This document shows positions 26,427 through 36,598 of a stretch of 64,000 bases of DNA, one piece after another. The position numbers and the translations under genes were made by a program. This DNA comes from Runella sp. MFBS21 (lineage in GTDB: Bacteria; Bacteroidota; Bacteroidia; Cytophagales; Spirosomataceae). The DNA is taken from NCBI RefSeq assembly GCF_029433105.1, contig NZ_JARNTW010000013.1:62001-126000 (forward strand), read 5' to 3'. Numbering within the stretch: the first letter of the stretch is position 1; each line of letters begins with the position of its first letter. The notes beneath the pieces were generated by a model. That model saw only the letters and a program-made list of their open reading frames with translations, was not told where the DNA came from and searched no databases.

Positions 26427-27440
26427 ATGAACCAGTACGAATTCAATCAATTGTTAGAAAAATACTTAGCAGGACAATGTAGCCCTGATGAGGAGCGCTT
26501 GATTATGGAGTGGCAGGGCAACTTGCTAAAAAGCACTGATTTGGGATTAGGAGAACAAGAAAAAGAAACCACAAAAAAACGACTTTGGCATCACATCCAA
26601 GAAGCTACTTCTGAGCCAGTGATAGAAGAGGCGCATCGACACCGTATAGGCTGGTGGAAATGGCTGAGTGCGGCCTCGGTGATATTGCTTTTGGGTGTTT
26701 ATTGGGGGCTTAATCGTTCAGAAACCCCTCCTGTGCCCCGCGCTGAAGCTGAGATAGAAGCCCCGCACGGTATTGAAGTTAAAAATACCGCCACCAATCC
26801 TCGCCAAATCAAATTAGAAGACGGGAGTATCGTGGTATTGAAGGCCAACAGCAGTGTGACTTATCCTGAGCATTTTGGAAAACAAAGCCGAAGTGTATTT
26901 CTAAAAGGCGAAGCTTTTTTCAATGTTAAACGTGACCCTACCAAACCTTTTATCGTTCATACGGGCGATTTGATAACTGAGGTATTAGGGACGAGTTTTA
27001 CGGTCAAATCTTACGAAGAGGCCCAATCTATCGAAGTAGTAGTAGCTACGGGGAGAGTATCGGTTTATGAAAATTCTTCCAAAAAAACGCAGCCTCGAAA
27101 CGGCATGATTTTGACTCCCAATCAAAAAATTGTATTTGATAAAGCATCCGGAAAACTCACGCCGGGTATCATCGAAGTGCCCGTTATTGTGCGCCCTCCT
27201 GCGGCCTCTACTGCTTTTATTTTTGACGAAACCCCCTTGCCTCAAGTCTTGAAAAGGCTCGAAAAAGCCTACGGACTTCAAATTATTGTTGAAAACCAAA
27301 CCCTTAACCAATGTATTTTTACGGCAGACCTCAATGACCTACCTCTTTATACGCAGCTAGATTTGGTGTGTAAGTCGGTAAATGCTACCTACGAACAACG
27401 CGGCACCAGCCTTTTTATTAACGGTGAAGGATGTAAGTAA
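26427..27440 (+). CDS. FecR-family anti-sigma/sigma regulator
   Basis: The 337-residue inner-membrane protein has a short cytoplasmic N-terminus that would contact the sigma factor. A single membrane segment lies near residue 85 (WWKWLSAASVILLLGVYWG). The periplasmic FecR domain (about 125-220; IKLEDGSIVVLKANSSVTYP, then GEAFFNVKRDPTKPFIVHTG) is followed by a C-terminal DUF4974/STN-like domain (LPQVLKRLEKAYGLQIIVEN). I start at the ATG at 26427 because the upstream codons add only an unlikely leader. It should receive the signal from the STN domain of the SusC-like receptor encoded next. Confidence 0.92.
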   Translation: MNQYEFNQLLEKYLAGQCSPDEERLIMEWQGNLLKSTDLGLGEQEKETTKKRLWHHIQEATSEPVIEEAHRHRIGWWKWLSAASVILLLGVYWGLNRSETPPVPRAEAEIEAPHGIEVKNTATNPRQIKLEDGSIVVLKANSSVTYPEHFGKQSRSVFLKGEAFFNVKRDPTKPFIVHTGDLITEVLGTSFTVKSYEEAQSIEVVVATGRVSVYENSSKKTQPRNGMILTPNQKIVFDKASGKLTPGIIEVPVIVRPPAASTAFIFDETPLPQVLKRLEKAYGLQIIVENQTLNQCIFTADLNDLPLYTQLDLVCKSVNATYEQRGTSLFINGEGCK

Positions 27441-27489
27441 AACCTACGGTTTTTGTTTGTAATTCCTTAAAATGAAATGGACTTTTTAC

Positions 27490-27590
27490 AAAAAAGCCGA
27501 CAATGTAGCGAGCATTGTCGGCTTAGCGTAGCCGCCACCGAATTGGCGTTCGGGGTGTTCAGACTTCATTGGCGTGAGGTCTGGTGGGCG
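27490..27590. repeat. Structured GC-rich repeat-like element between fecR and susC
   Basis: A perfect 12-bp hairpin (AAGCCGACAATG / CATTGTCGGCTT, loop TAGCGAG) is followed by a larger stem. Its outer arms are CCGCCACC and GGTGGGCGG, and its inner arms CAGAC and GTCTG. The element lies in the 190-bp gap before the SusC gene. It is probably either a dispersed palindromic repeat or an attenuator between regulator and transporter genes. Confidence 0.5.
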
Positions 27591-27630
27591 GTTAGTTTTT
27601 GCCTTACGAAACCAAAAACATGTTAAAATT

Positions 27631-30600
27631 ATGCAAAAAAATGTACGAACCAAAGCGTTCTTACTCAAAGCGATGAGAATGACGGTTACTCAATTTATGC
27701 TGCTGGTAGTTTTTTGTGGACTAGCCAGCGCCAACGCTACCAAAGCTCAAGAAGTACTGAATACGACTGTTTCGCTGCAAATCGAAGCCGTGGAGATAAA
27801 ACGTGTATTTAGTAATATTGAAAAACAAGCAAAAGTCAAATTTGTATATAGCCCCAATGCCATCCGAGCCGACCAAAAGGTGTCGTTGGCTACTACCAAC
27901 AAACTCTCGGAGGTATTGAAAGAACTTCTTACGCCGCTTCATATTTCGTATGAAGTGGTAGGGACGCGCATTTTGTTGCGCCAAAAACTCCCCGAAAAAT
28001 CTGCTTCGCTAGAAGAAGTTTCGGTGCCAGTCCCAAACGTAATCGAACCCCAAGAGCAAGTCATCAAAGGTAAAGTCACCGATGGCGACAAAGGCGATGG
28101 CCTGCCTGGTGTGAGTGTATTGTTGAGAGGCACTCAAAAAGGAACTACCACCAATCCTAATGGAGAGTTTTCGCTGGCCGTGCCTGACGCAAACGCCATT
28201 TTGGTGTTTAGTTTTGTGGGCTATGAGCCGCAAGAGGTAGTGGTAGGCAACCGTACCCAAATCAATATAAGCTTAAAAGTAGATACCAAAGCACTCGACG
28301 AAGTGGTGGTAGTGGGGTATGGTACTGTAAAACGAAGCGATTTGACGGGGTCGGTGACACAGGTAAAATCAAAAGAATTGAATGCTTTTCCCGCCGCCAA
28401 TGTATTACAAGCCTTGTCGGGACGAGCAGCAGGGGTACAAGTGACCCAAAATACAGGAGCACCAGGAGGAGGGGTGAGTGTTCGTATCAGAGGTACCAAT
28501 TCGATTCAGGGAAGTAACGAGCCTTTGTATGTAGTAGATGGCTTCCCTACTTCGGGTAGCAATCCTACCGTTTTGAACAATGCCGATATCGAAAGCATGG
28601 AAATCCTCAAAGATGCTTCCGCTACGGCAATTTATGGGTCAAGGGGTGCTAATGGCGTGGTTTTGATTACCACCAAACGCGGAAAATCAGGCAAAACAAA
28701 GGTCGATTTTGAAACAAGCTTTACCTCTCAGTCTCTCATCAAAAGATTGGATTTGATGAATGCCAAAGAGTATGCTACGTTTTATAACCTACAGGCCGCC
28801 AACGACAAACTGAATCCTTATTTTACACAAGCCCAAGTAGATGGTTTTGGGGAGGGATTTGATTGGCAAAACTTGGTATTTACCAAAGCTCCTATGAAGA
28901 CTACCTCGCTCAATATTAGCGGCGGAAATGACAAGACACAGTTTTCGATATCAGGTAGTTTTTTTGGACAAGATGGTATCATCAAAGGGAGTGACTACAA
29001 GCGTTATTCATTACGAACCAATCTATCTCATAAAATCAGCGAAAAATTTAGCGTGACGCTTTCTAGTACTCTTTCACGCCTCAAAACCGACCGAAGAGAC
29101 AGTGAAGGTGGCTCGCGTGGCAATTCGATGATTTCGGCAGCTATTTCGGCACCTCCTACTTTGACACCTTACAATGACAACGGTACGTATCGGGTGTTGG
29201 CGATTGCGTATCCTTTTGTGGCTACCGACCTTATCAATCCGCTGAATTTTATTAATGAGCAAACAAACCGCATCAAAGCCAATCGGGTATTGACCAATGC
29301 CGCTTTGATATATAATCCTATTCCCGAAATTACGATAAAAATATCGGGTGGTATCGAAAATGCCGATGACCGTACAGACAATTATACAACCACCAATTTC
29401 TTCAATTCACCCGGACGGGCTAGTGTAAGTACCACTCAGCAAACTAGTTTGTTGAACGAAAATACCATTAGTTATAGTAAAGTATTTGGCCAAGTGCATA
29501 GTGTGTCGGCAGTGGCTGGATTTACGTATCAGGATTTTGTAAATACCTCGCTTTCCGCTTCGGGCAATGGCTTTTTGAGCGATATTATCGAAACCTCGGG
29601 CTTAGGTTCGGCCATTACGCCTGGCATTCCGAACTCGGGTTATTCTAAATCAGTACTCTTGTCTTATCTAGGTCGCATCAATTATACCTTCAAAGACAAG
29701 TACTTAGCCACGGTAAGTATTCGTAGAGATGGTTCGTCGCGCTATAGTGAGGGCAACAAATGGGGTTATTTCCCGTCGGGAGCTTTGGCGTGGCGGATTT
29801 CAAATGAAGACTTTCTGAAAAGCAATACTTTCATCTCCGACCTGAAACTACGCGCAAGCTGGGGACTTACGGGTAGCCAGGCCATTAGCCCCTATGCGAC
29901 GCTCAATCAACTTTCTTCGTTTCGGACCGTGTTTGACGACGCCATGTACACCACCTTTTCGCCAGGAACCCGCCTTCCGGGTAATCTCAAATGGGAAACT
30001 ACCGAGCAAAAAGACATTGGGATAGACTTTGGGATTTTGAATAATCGCATCATTTTGACGGCCGATTATTACATCAAAAATACCCGCGACTTGCTCAATA
30101 CCGTGGCTTTGCCTTCTTCTTTAGGTTTTACTTCTACGATTCAGAATGTAGGAGAAGTTCAAAACAAAGGGTTTGAGCTAGGAGTAGATAGCCGCTTGTT
30201 TACGGGAAGTTTCAAATGGGATGTCAACGCCAATATTTCATTCAATCGCAACAAAGTAGTAAAACTCTACGGTGGTGACGATATTTTGGGAGGAAACGTA
30301 AACGTGGTTGTCATCAATGATGTCACCAGTATTTTGAGAGAAGGTAGGCCTATTGGGCAGTTTTGGGGCTACGTAGAAGACGGCTATACCGATCAAGGTC
30401 GCATCAATTTCAAAGATTTGGACGGCAATGGAAGCATCACTCAAAACGACAAAACCTACATCGGCGACCCCAACCCTAATTTTATCTATGGGTTGAATTC
30501 GAATATGTCTTACAAGAATTTCGATTTATCGTTTTTTGTACAAGGCGTGCAAGGCAATGATTTGTTTAATGTAAGTTCGATTGTCAATACGATTGATTAT

Positions 30601-30975
30601 GGTTTTGGATTAAATATGCCCAAAGAAGTCCTTTACAACCACTGGACTCCTACCAACACCAACGCCAAATATCCGATTATTAGCCGCACCACCACCACTC
30701 GTGTCTCAAACCGATTTATCGAGGACGGTTCTTACTTGCGTCTCCGAACCATACAACTTGCCTACAATCTCCCAATGGAAAAATTGGGGGTGAAGTGGAT
30801 ACGCAATTTGCAAGTGTATGGCAGTGGCCAAAATCTACTTACGCTCACCAAGTATTCGTGGTGGGACCCTGAGGTCAATTCAAGAGGAGGGAGCAATTCG
30901 ACCATGCAAGGAATTGACCACAACAGTTATCCTACTGCTAAGTCATGGACGATTGGACTCAGAGCAGGGTTTTAA
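27631..30975 (+). CDS. SusC/RagA-family TonB-dependent receptor with N-terminal STN domain
   Basis: From the ATG at 27631 the protein has about 1114 residues. A signal peptide is followed by a secretin/TonB short N-terminal (STN) domain at about 40-110, which identifies the sigma/anti-sigma-linked subtype. A carboxypeptidase-regulatory-like beta domain follows (KGKVTDGDKGDGLPGVSVLL), then the TonB box region (DEVVVVGYGTVKRSDLTGSV), the plug (VRIRGTNSIQGSNEPLYVVD) and the barrel. The C-terminus GLRAGF fits an outer-membrane barrel. It imports oligosaccharides using TonB energy together with the SusD-like lipoprotein. The longer start at 27574 lies within the repeat element and is unlikely. Confidence 0.95.
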   Translation: MQKNVRTKAFLLKAMRMTVTQFMLLVVFCGLASANATKAQEVLNTTVSLQIEAVEIKRVFSNIEKQAKVKFVYSPNAIRADQKVSLATTNKLSEVLKELLTPLHISYEVVGTRILLRQKLPEKSASLEEVSVPVPNVIEPQEQVIKGKVTDGDKGDGLPGVSVLLRGTQKGTTTNPNGEFSLAVPDANAILVFSFVGYEPQEVVVGNRTQINISLKVDTKALDEVVVVGYGTVKRSDLTGSVTQVKSKELNAFPAANVLQALSGRAAGVQVTQNTGAPGGGVSVRIRGTNSIQGSNEPLYVVDGFPTSGSNPTVLNNADIESMEILKDASATAIYGSRGANGVVLITTKRGKSGKTKVDFETSFTSQSLIKRLDLMNAKEYATFYNLQAANDKLNPYFTQAQVDGFGEGFDWQNLVFTKAPMKTTSLNISGGNDKTQFSISGSFFGQDGIIKGSDYKRYSLRTNLSHKISEKFSVTLSSTLSRLKTDRRDSEGGSRGNSMISAAISAPPTLTPYNDNGTYRVLAIAYPFVATDLINPLNFINEQTNRIKANRVLTNAALIYNPIPEITIKISGGIENADDRTDNYTTTNFFNSPGRASVSTTQQTSLLNENTISYSKVFGQVHSVSAVAGFTYQDFVNTSLSASGNGFLSDIIETSGLGSAITPGIPNSGYSKSVLLSYLGRINYTFKDKYLATVSIRRDGSSRYSEGNKWGYFPSGALAWRISNEDFLKSNTFISDLKLRASWGLTGSQAISPYATLNQLSSFRTVFDDAMYTTFSPGTRLPGNLKWETTEQKDIGIDFGILNNRIILTADYYIKNTRDLLNTVALPSSLGFTSTIQNVGEVQNKGFELGVDSRLFTGSFKWDVNANISFNRNKVVKLYGGDDILGGNVNVVVINDVTSILREGRPIGQFWGYVEDGYTDQGRINFKDLDGNGSITQNDKTYIGDPNPNFIYGLNSNMSYKNFDLSFFVQGVQGNDLFNVSSIVNTIDYGFGLNMPKEVLYNHWTPTNTNAKYPIISRTTTTRVSNRFIEDGSYLRLRTIQLAYNLPMEKLGVKWIRNLQVYGSGQNLLTLTKYSWWDPEVNSRGGSNSTMQGIDHNSYPTAKSWTIGLRAGF

Positions 30976-31025
30976 TGAAGAGTAGATATTCATTCCAAAA
31001 TGTCGGTAAAATCAAAAAATTGAAC

Positions 31026-32507
31026 ATGGAAAAGCCAATCATAAATTTTTTAAAACCTTCTAAGAATGTGTTTAGAAGAGGCATATTCGGGTTGTTTATT
31101 TGTTTCGCCCTTACTTCTTGCGAGAATCTTTTGGTGGAAGAACCCAAGTTTATTGTAGTTGAAAATTTCTTCAATACGGCAGCCGAAGTAGAGGCAGCTA
31201 CCAATGCAATTTACACGCCACTTCGGAGTACCAACTTCACCGTGTTTGAAACCTCCCTAGAGTGCCAAGCCGACTACGCGTATGGGCGGGGAAGTTGGGC
31301 ACCGCTGCATGGATATCAAGGTCTTAACGATGCCAATATCAGCCGCGTAGCAGGGCTTTGGAATGCTTTTTATCTGAGTATTCGCAATGCCAATTTGGTC
31401 ATTAAAAACGCACCTTTGGGTAAATCCATTTCACAGGCCGACATCAACAAATACGTGGCGGAAGCCAAATTTTTACGGGCTTTTAATTATTTCCAACTCG
31501 TGCGAACTTGGGCGGGCGTACCCTTGCGTACCGAACAAAATATGACCGACATCAATCTCAAAAAAAGCAGTGTAGAAGAGGTCTATAATCTGATTATGGC
31601 TGATTTGAAAGAAGCCGAAACCAACCTCCCCGAAACTCCCTCCAATGTGGGGCGTCCTTCCAAATGGGCTGCCAAGACCTTCTTGGCTGATGTATATCTC
31701 AATCTAGGCCGATACGCAGAAGCCAGAGATAAAGCCGATGAGGTGATTAAGAGCAATAAGTTTTCGCTTGTACCAGTAGTTTCAAAAGAAGATTTTCAAT
31801 TGAAAGTATTTGGGCCAGAGTTGGTTTCTACGACCGAAGAAATCTTTTATTTTAAATACACGCGCCAAGTGGACCAAGGAAACTATATGCTTTGGATTAC
31901 CAACCACCCAAGTACCAATCTCTTCAATTTTGGGGGAGCGTATGTGGTATATGGTGAAACCACCGACCCTTTTTACAAAGCATGGGACCCTGCTGATATT
32001 CGCAAGGCTTTATGGGAAAAAGTCAACATCGGGCTAGGAGCCAATACAGTTATCAGTTCTAAATTTATTGACCAAAAGGCCATCAGTCAAAACGGCGCTG
32101 GCAACGACGACCCTGTATATGCCTATGCCGATGTGCTGTTGATTTATGCTGAAGCTGCCGCTCGGGCAGGCAATGGCCCTACCGCCCAAGCGCTTGAAGC
32201 GCTCAATCAAGTACACCGCAGAGCTTACGGCAAAAACCCAAAAGTGGCTTCTTCGGTTGATTTTGTGTTGGGTAATTACAATGCCACTTCTTTTGTAGAT
32301 TTGGTTTTACAAGAACGTGCCTATGAGTTTTTGTACCTCGGTAAAAGATGGCTTGACCTCGTCAGAACAGGAAAAGTAAAAGAGGTAATCAAAGCCTCTA
32401 AAGGAATTACGGTAGCCGACAAACACCTCTTGTGGCCGATTCCAGTATCGGAAATGAACTTCAACAAAGCCCTTGACCCCGTAAAAGACCAAAATCCTGG
32501 TTATTAA
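31026..32507 (+). CDS. SusD/RagB-family outer-membrane glycan-binding lipoprotein
   Basis: From the ATG at 31026 the protein has about 493 residues and a lipoprotein signal with lipobox-like LTSC. SusD hallmarks are the TPR-like helices around AKFLRAFNYFQLVRTWAGVP, the ADVYLNLGRYAEARD repeat, YADVLLIYAEAAAR, and the C-terminal LLWPIPVSEM with DQNPGY. It captures oligosaccharide at the cell surface and acts as the lid of the SusC transporter. The gene begins about 50 bp after susC; upstream in-frame starts overlap the susC stop codon. Confidence 0.93.
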   Translation: MEKPIINFLKPSKNVFRRGIFGLFICFALTSCENLLVEEPKFIVVENFFNTAAEVEAATNAIYTPLRSTNFTVFETSLECQADYAYGRGSWAPLHGYQGLNDANISRVAGLWNAFYLSIRNANLVIKNAPLGKSISQADINKYVAEAKFLRAFNYFQLVRTWAGVPLRTEQNMTDINLKKSSVEEVYNLIMADLKEAETNLPETPSNVGRPSKWAAKTFLADVYLNLGRYAEARDKADEVIKSNKFSLVPVVSKEDFQLKVFGPELVSTTEEIFYFKYTRQVDQGNYMLWITNHPSTNLFNFGGAYVVYGETTDPFYKAWDPADIRKALWEKVNIGLGANTVISSKFIDQKAISQNGAGNDDPVYAYADVLLIYAEAAARAGNGPTAQALEALNQVHRRAYGKNPKVASSVDFVLGNYNATSFVDLVLQERAYEFLYLGKRWLDLVRTGKVKEVIKASKGITVADKHLLWPIPVSEMNFNKALDPVKDQNPGY

Positions 32508-32518
32508 ATTTTTAGCTT

Positions 32519-33880
32519 ATGGAAAAAATAAAAAGAAGAACCGCACTAGCTTCTTTGGGAAGTCTCATGACGGCCCCCGTTTTAGAAAAGGGTGAGTTTG
32601 TACAAGCACCTTATCAAATCAAAAAAACAACCCTCAAAACCGATATTTTAGTAATTGGGGGCGGTACGGCGGGGGTCATTGCGGCGATTCAGGCAGGGCG
32701 AGCGGGTCGCAAAACGATTCTCGTCGAAAATGGTAGTCAACTAGGCGGTACCACCACCACGGGTGGCGTGGCTTTTCCGGGAATTTTCTTCGCGTGGGGC
32801 AAACAGGTCATCAGCGGGATTGGCTGGGAATTGGTACAATCGGCAGTGGCTATGAACGACGACACTTTACCCAACTTTTCGATACCACATGGCCGCAACC
32901 ACCCTCGACATCAGGTGCGGCTCAATGGGCAATTGTATGCTTTGCTCATCGAAGAAAAATGCGTAGAAGCGGGCGTACAAATTCGGTTTTATGAAACTCC
33001 TACCAAAATTACGCCTCAAAAAAATGGGTGGTTGGTACAAACCATGGGGAAAGGCGTAATTGCCGAAATTACTTGTAATCAGCTGATTGACTGTACGGGA
33101 AATGCCTTCGCTACTTCTTTGGCGGGTTTTCCGGTATTGAGAGAAGCCGAGACACAGCCGGGTACTTTGATGTTTCAGATTGGCGGATATGACCTTAAAA
33201 CTTTGGATGTGAAATTGATACAACAACGCTACCAAGAGGCCCTTGCCAAAGGAGAACTGGTAAAAGCGGATTTTCGTAACAATATCGTGGGGCTGCTCAG
33301 AAGTGCTGGCGACAATATTTCGCACGTTCTGGGGGCCGATGCTACTACTTCCGAAACCCATACAGTGGCCAATTTGAAGGGACGGAAGTCGTTGTTAGAT
33401 ACGCTGCGCTTTTTGCGAACCTTGCCAGGATTGGAAAAAACCCACCTTATAGACATGCAAAACGAGACGGCAGTGCGCGAAACTTACCGCATTGACGGGC
33501 ATTACAAAATCACCCACGAAGATTATGTCACGGGCAAGATGTTTGATGATTCGGTTTCGTATTCTTACTATCCTATCGATGTGCACGACGAAAATGGCGT
33601 AGTCCCTGACCACCTCAAAGAGGGTATTGTGCCTACCGTTCCTCTAAGGGCGTTGATTCCCAAAAATAGTCGTAATTTTATGGTAGCAGGCCGCTGTGTG
33701 AGTAGTGACCGATTGGCCAATTCGGCCCTCCGTGTGCAGGCGTCTTGCATGGGAATGGGACAGGCCGCCGGGGCGACGGCGGTGTTGGCTAACCTTCAAA
33801 ACAAAACACCTTTGGAAGTATCGATGAAAGATATTCGGCAGCTTTTGGAGGAGCACGGCGGCATTGTTCCCAAAGTTTAA
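32519..33880 (+). CDS. FAD-dependent oxidoreductase (FAD_oxidored family), exported
   Basis: The 453 residues start with a twin-Arg-like KIKRRTALASLGSLMTAPVL. The Rossmann FAD-binding loop VIGGGTAGVIAAIQAGRAGR is at about 46-64, followed by NGSQLGGTTTTGGVA. The C-terminal NFMVAGRCVSSDRLANSA and GMGQAAGATAVL close the FAD site. Members of this family in polysaccharide loci have no agreed substrate. The gene follows susD by 11 bp, so it belongs to the same transcript. Confidence 0.85.
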   Translation: MEKIKRRTALASLGSLMTAPVLEKGEFVQAPYQIKKTTLKTDILVIGGGTAGVIAAIQAGRAGRKTILVENGSQLGGTTTTGGVAFPGIFFAWGKQVISGIGWELVQSAVAMNDDTLPNFSIPHGRNHPRHQVRLNGQLYALLIEEKCVEAGVQIRFYETPTKITPQKNGWLVQTMGKGVIAEITCNQLIDCTGNAFATSLAGFPVLREAETQPGTLMFQIGGYDLKTLDVKLIQQRYQEALAKGELVKADFRNNIVGLLRSAGDNISHVLGADATTSETHTVANLKGRKSLLDTLRFLRTLPGLEKTHLIDMQNETAVRETYRIDGHYKITHEDYVTGKMFDDSVSYSYYPIDVHDENGVVPDHLKEGIVPTVPLRALIPKNSRNFMVAGRCVSSDRLANSALRVQASCMGMGQAAGATAVLANLQNKTPLEVSMKDIRQLLEEHGGIVPKV

Positions 33881-33901
33881 AACAAGACTCTTTGATTGGT
33901 T

Positions 33902-35047
33902 TTGAAGAAGCTTATTTTTAAAATAACCTTATTGATTTTGTGGGGAGGCATCCTTAGCACCGTGGATGCCTCCGACAAAATTCGCTATTTTCAATCTCCT
34001 ACCGTAAAGTTAGAACAAGATAAGGTCGTATTTCATCTTGTTGATTTTCAGGAAGATTTAGGGATTGATACTTTGTTCCAATTTCAATCAAAAGAGGGAT
34101 TCCCCACGGCTTATTATCGGCATATCCAAAGCAATGTTTGTTTTGAGGGTAAATGTCGTATGCTCGTTGTTACGCTTTACTGGAATATTACAGGGCGCTA
34201 TCTGGGGTTTGAACTACCCAAAGGAGAGTTTTTGAGCAAAACCGACCACGAACCATTTGTACCTCAAGAATATGAGCGTTTGCACACCTTGCTGGCCGAT
34301 TCGTTGTCGCCTTTAGGGACGATTGCGTACGAGGCTTTAGTGCCCAAGGTTTCTTCGGATTCCCAAAAAGTAGATGCTATTTCGTCGCCTACCGCGCCTG
34401 ATGTACTCGAATATATTATTAAGGGAGCTGCTTATACGACTTACAAACTTTGGCATTTTGTGTATGGAATTACGCAAAGCGAAGTCCAACAAAAAACGTT
34501 GAGTGTTTTAACGCCTTCTTTATTGCTTCAAATTTTGGATAGCCCCGATTTGGGTGACAGGATATGGGCACTCAATCATGCTACTCCTTATTTTAACGAG
34601 AATCCCCTGATTACTTCCAAAGTACTTTCTTTGATTCATGAAGATGCTTATAATCTCTCCGAAACGGCGATTCGGGTACTTCCTTTGACCGACGAAACGG
34701 TCCAAAAGGGTCTGACAGAGGTGTTTTTGAAAAGTAATTACGCCATTCAAAAATTGATTATCAACAAACTCAGACGTATGCAATCTTTGACTCCCTCTAC
34801 GGTCTATGCGTTGGCGTCGTCGTTATCATCTCTCAGTGGGGAGTTGGTCAACAATGTGTTGGCTCTTTTTCAAAAAAACCAAGTAGAAGAGGTCGAAATT
34901 GAGACGATGGTGGCAAAATTGTTGAATCACAAAAATAGCTTTATTGCCGATAAAGCCTACCAATTTTTGGTCAAACAAAAACACAAAAGTGCGGATACCG
35001 AGCAGCAAATAAAGGTGTATTTGGCAAAAAATCAGTCGCAAAAGTAG
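33902..35047 (+). CDS. Exported protein of unknown function with HEAT-like C-terminal repeats
   Basis: About 381 residues read from a TTG (KKLIFKITLLILWGGILS signal peptide); another TTG two codons upstream is also possible and no ATG fits. The N-terminal half contains a Cys pair in CFEGKCRML and strands such as YWNITGRYLGFELP. The C-terminal half repeats helical pairs (SVLTPSLLLQILDSPD, then IWALNHATPYF, then AYNLSETAIRVLPL), as in armadillo/HEAT folds. I do not recognise a family. It stands between the FAD oxidoreductase and a sulfatase in one direction, so it may assist a periplasmic redox or sulfatase function. Confidence 0.65.
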   Translation: MKKLIFKITLLILWGGILSTVDASDKIRYFQSPTVKLEQDKVVFHLVDFQEDLGIDTLFQFQSKEGFPTAYYRHIQSNVCFEGKCRMLVVTLYWNITGRYLGFELPKGEFLSKTDHEPFVPQEYERLHTLLADSLSPLGTIAYEALVPKVSSDSQKVDAISSPTAPDVLEYIIKGAAYTTYKLWHFVYGITQSEVQQKTLSVLTPSLLLQILDSPDLGDRIWALNHATPYFNENPLITSKVLSLIHEDAYNLSETAIRVLPLTDETVQKGLTEVFLKSNYAIQKLIINKLRRMQSLTPSTVYALASSLSSLSGELVNNVLALFQKNQVEEVEIETMVAKLLNHKNSFIADKAYQFLVKQKHKSADTEQQIKVYLAKNQSQK

Positions 35048-35094
35048 AAGCTGCTTGGCCTCGACTTCTATTCAAAACTAAATTCTGTTTTCTG

Positions 35095-36486
35095 ATGAAG
35101 TACTGTGGCTATCTGCTTGTTGTGGGGTGTTTGGGACTTGGTGCTTTTGGCATGATTGCTAAAAAAAAACCAGCCGATGCTCGTCCCAATATTATTTTTT
35201 TGCTTACTGACGACCATCGCTGGAATTCATTGGGGGTGATGGGAAATACCCTCATCAAAACCCCTCACCTAGACCAAATCGCTACCAAAGGGATATTATT
35301 CAAAAACGCCTACGTCACTACTTCTATCTGTTGCGTAAGTCGGGCTAGCTTGTTGAGTGGGCAGTACATGTCACGTCACAAAATCGAAGATTTTAATACT
35401 AGTTTTACCCCCGAAGCTTTTCAAAATACCTATCCAATGCTGCTCAAAAGTGCGGGTTATCAGACAGGCTTTATTGGGAAATATGGGGTAGGAGTACCCA
35501 AAGAACAACCCGCCAAGGCTTTTGATTTTTGGGCGGGGTCTGACAAGCCTCAGCCCGATTATGAAATGAAAGACGCCCAAGGGCGATTTATTCATCATAC
35601 CGACAAGGTCAACAACGATATTCAAGCGTTTTTGACCAATCTACCCTCCGACGCCCCGTTTTGCCTTTCGGTGAGTTTCAAAGCGCCGCATATTCAAGAT
35701 GGCGACCCACGGCAGTTTATTGTCCAAGAACGCTACAAAACCATGTATGCCCAAGACTCCATTCCCGAATCAGAAAAAGCAAATCCTAAATATTGGCAGT
35801 CGTTTCCAGATTTTTTCCGAACCGACAAAAACATCGCCCGCGAGCGTTGGTATCTTCAATTTGACGGCAATCGTATGTATCAAGAAAGTGTGCGTCAGTA
35901 TTATCGGCTTATTAGTGGCGTAGATGAAGTAGTCGGAAATATGATGAAGACATTGCAAGACAAAGGATTAGCCGACAATACGGTGATTGTGTTTATGGGC
36001 GACAACGGTTATTATTTGGGCGAATACGGTCTTTCGGGTAAGTGGTTTGGTCATGAAGAGTCGATTCGGGTGCCACTTATTATTTATGACCCTCGTAATG
36101 CTAAATTGCAGAAAAAAGTGAATACGCAATTTGCGCTTAATATCGACATCGCCCCTACCATTGTGGCCTTGGCGGGAGTCAAGATTCCTGCGCAAATGCA
36201 AGGCATCAATTTGCTGGAAATGGTGGCAGGGAAAAACAAACGCCTCCACCGAGAAGAGTTTTTTTACGAACACACTTTTTTAGGAACCCCCCGTTTGCCA
36301 AAAGTAGAAGGCGTTGTAAGAAAGGATTTCAAATACATGAACTATCTCGAACATGGCTACGAGGAATTTTATGACCTAAAAAAAGACCCTGACGAAAAGC
36401 GTAATGTAGCCAAAGAAGCGGCTTATCAGGCTTCCTTAACCCAAATGCGACAAAAATACCAAGACTGGAAAACCAAAGTGCGCTAA
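35095..36486 (+). CDS. Exported sulfatase (family S1)
   Basis: The 463-residue protein has a short N-terminal hydrophobic signal and the sulfatase core beginning ARPNIIFLLTDDHRWNSLG. The modification site reads CCVSR (Cys79-Arg83), the variant with Val instead of Pro that is frequent in Bacteroidota sulfatases, followed by ASLLSGQYMSRH. The conserved IGKYG, FKAPH and GDNGYYLGEYG boxes provide the lysine, histidine and metal ligands. It should act in the periplasm on oligosaccharides brought in by the SusCD pair. Confidence 0.93.
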   Translation: MKYCGYLLVVGCLGLGAFGMIAKKKPADARPNIIFLLTDDHRWNSLGVMGNTLIKTPHLDQIATKGILFKNAYVTTSICCVSRASLLSGQYMSRHKIEDFNTSFTPEAFQNTYPMLLKSAGYQTGFIGKYGVGVPKEQPAKAFDFWAGSDKPQPDYEMKDAQGRFIHHTDKVNNDIQAFLTNLPSDAPFCLSVSFKAPHIQDGDPRQFIVQERYKTMYAQDSIPESEKANPKYWQSFPDFFRTDKNIARERWYLQFDGNRMYQESVRQYYRLISGVDEVVGNMMKTLQDKGLADNTVIVFMGDNGYYLGEYGLSGKWFGHEESIRVPLIIYDPRNAKLQKKVNTQFALNIDIAPTIVALAGVKIPAQMQGINLLEMVAGKNKRLHREEFFYEHTFLGTPRLPKVEGVVRKDFKYMNYLEHGYEEFYDLKKDPDEKRNVAKEAAYQASLTQMRQKYQDWKTKVR

Positions 36487-36598
36487 CAATGGGATAGGGG
36501 AGTTTTGGAAACCAAAAGTAGGCAAGTAAAGGATAGTTCGGAAGGCGTTTTTTTGCTACTTGTGGCTCATAGTTTTGATTCCAAACCTTTACGCCTTT

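Noticed and set aside
35329-35345. Second sulfatase as inactive because the motif has Val instead of Pro
   Set aside because: CCVSR keeps the modifiable Cys, Ser and Arg and is a common active variant in Bacteroidota sulfatases.
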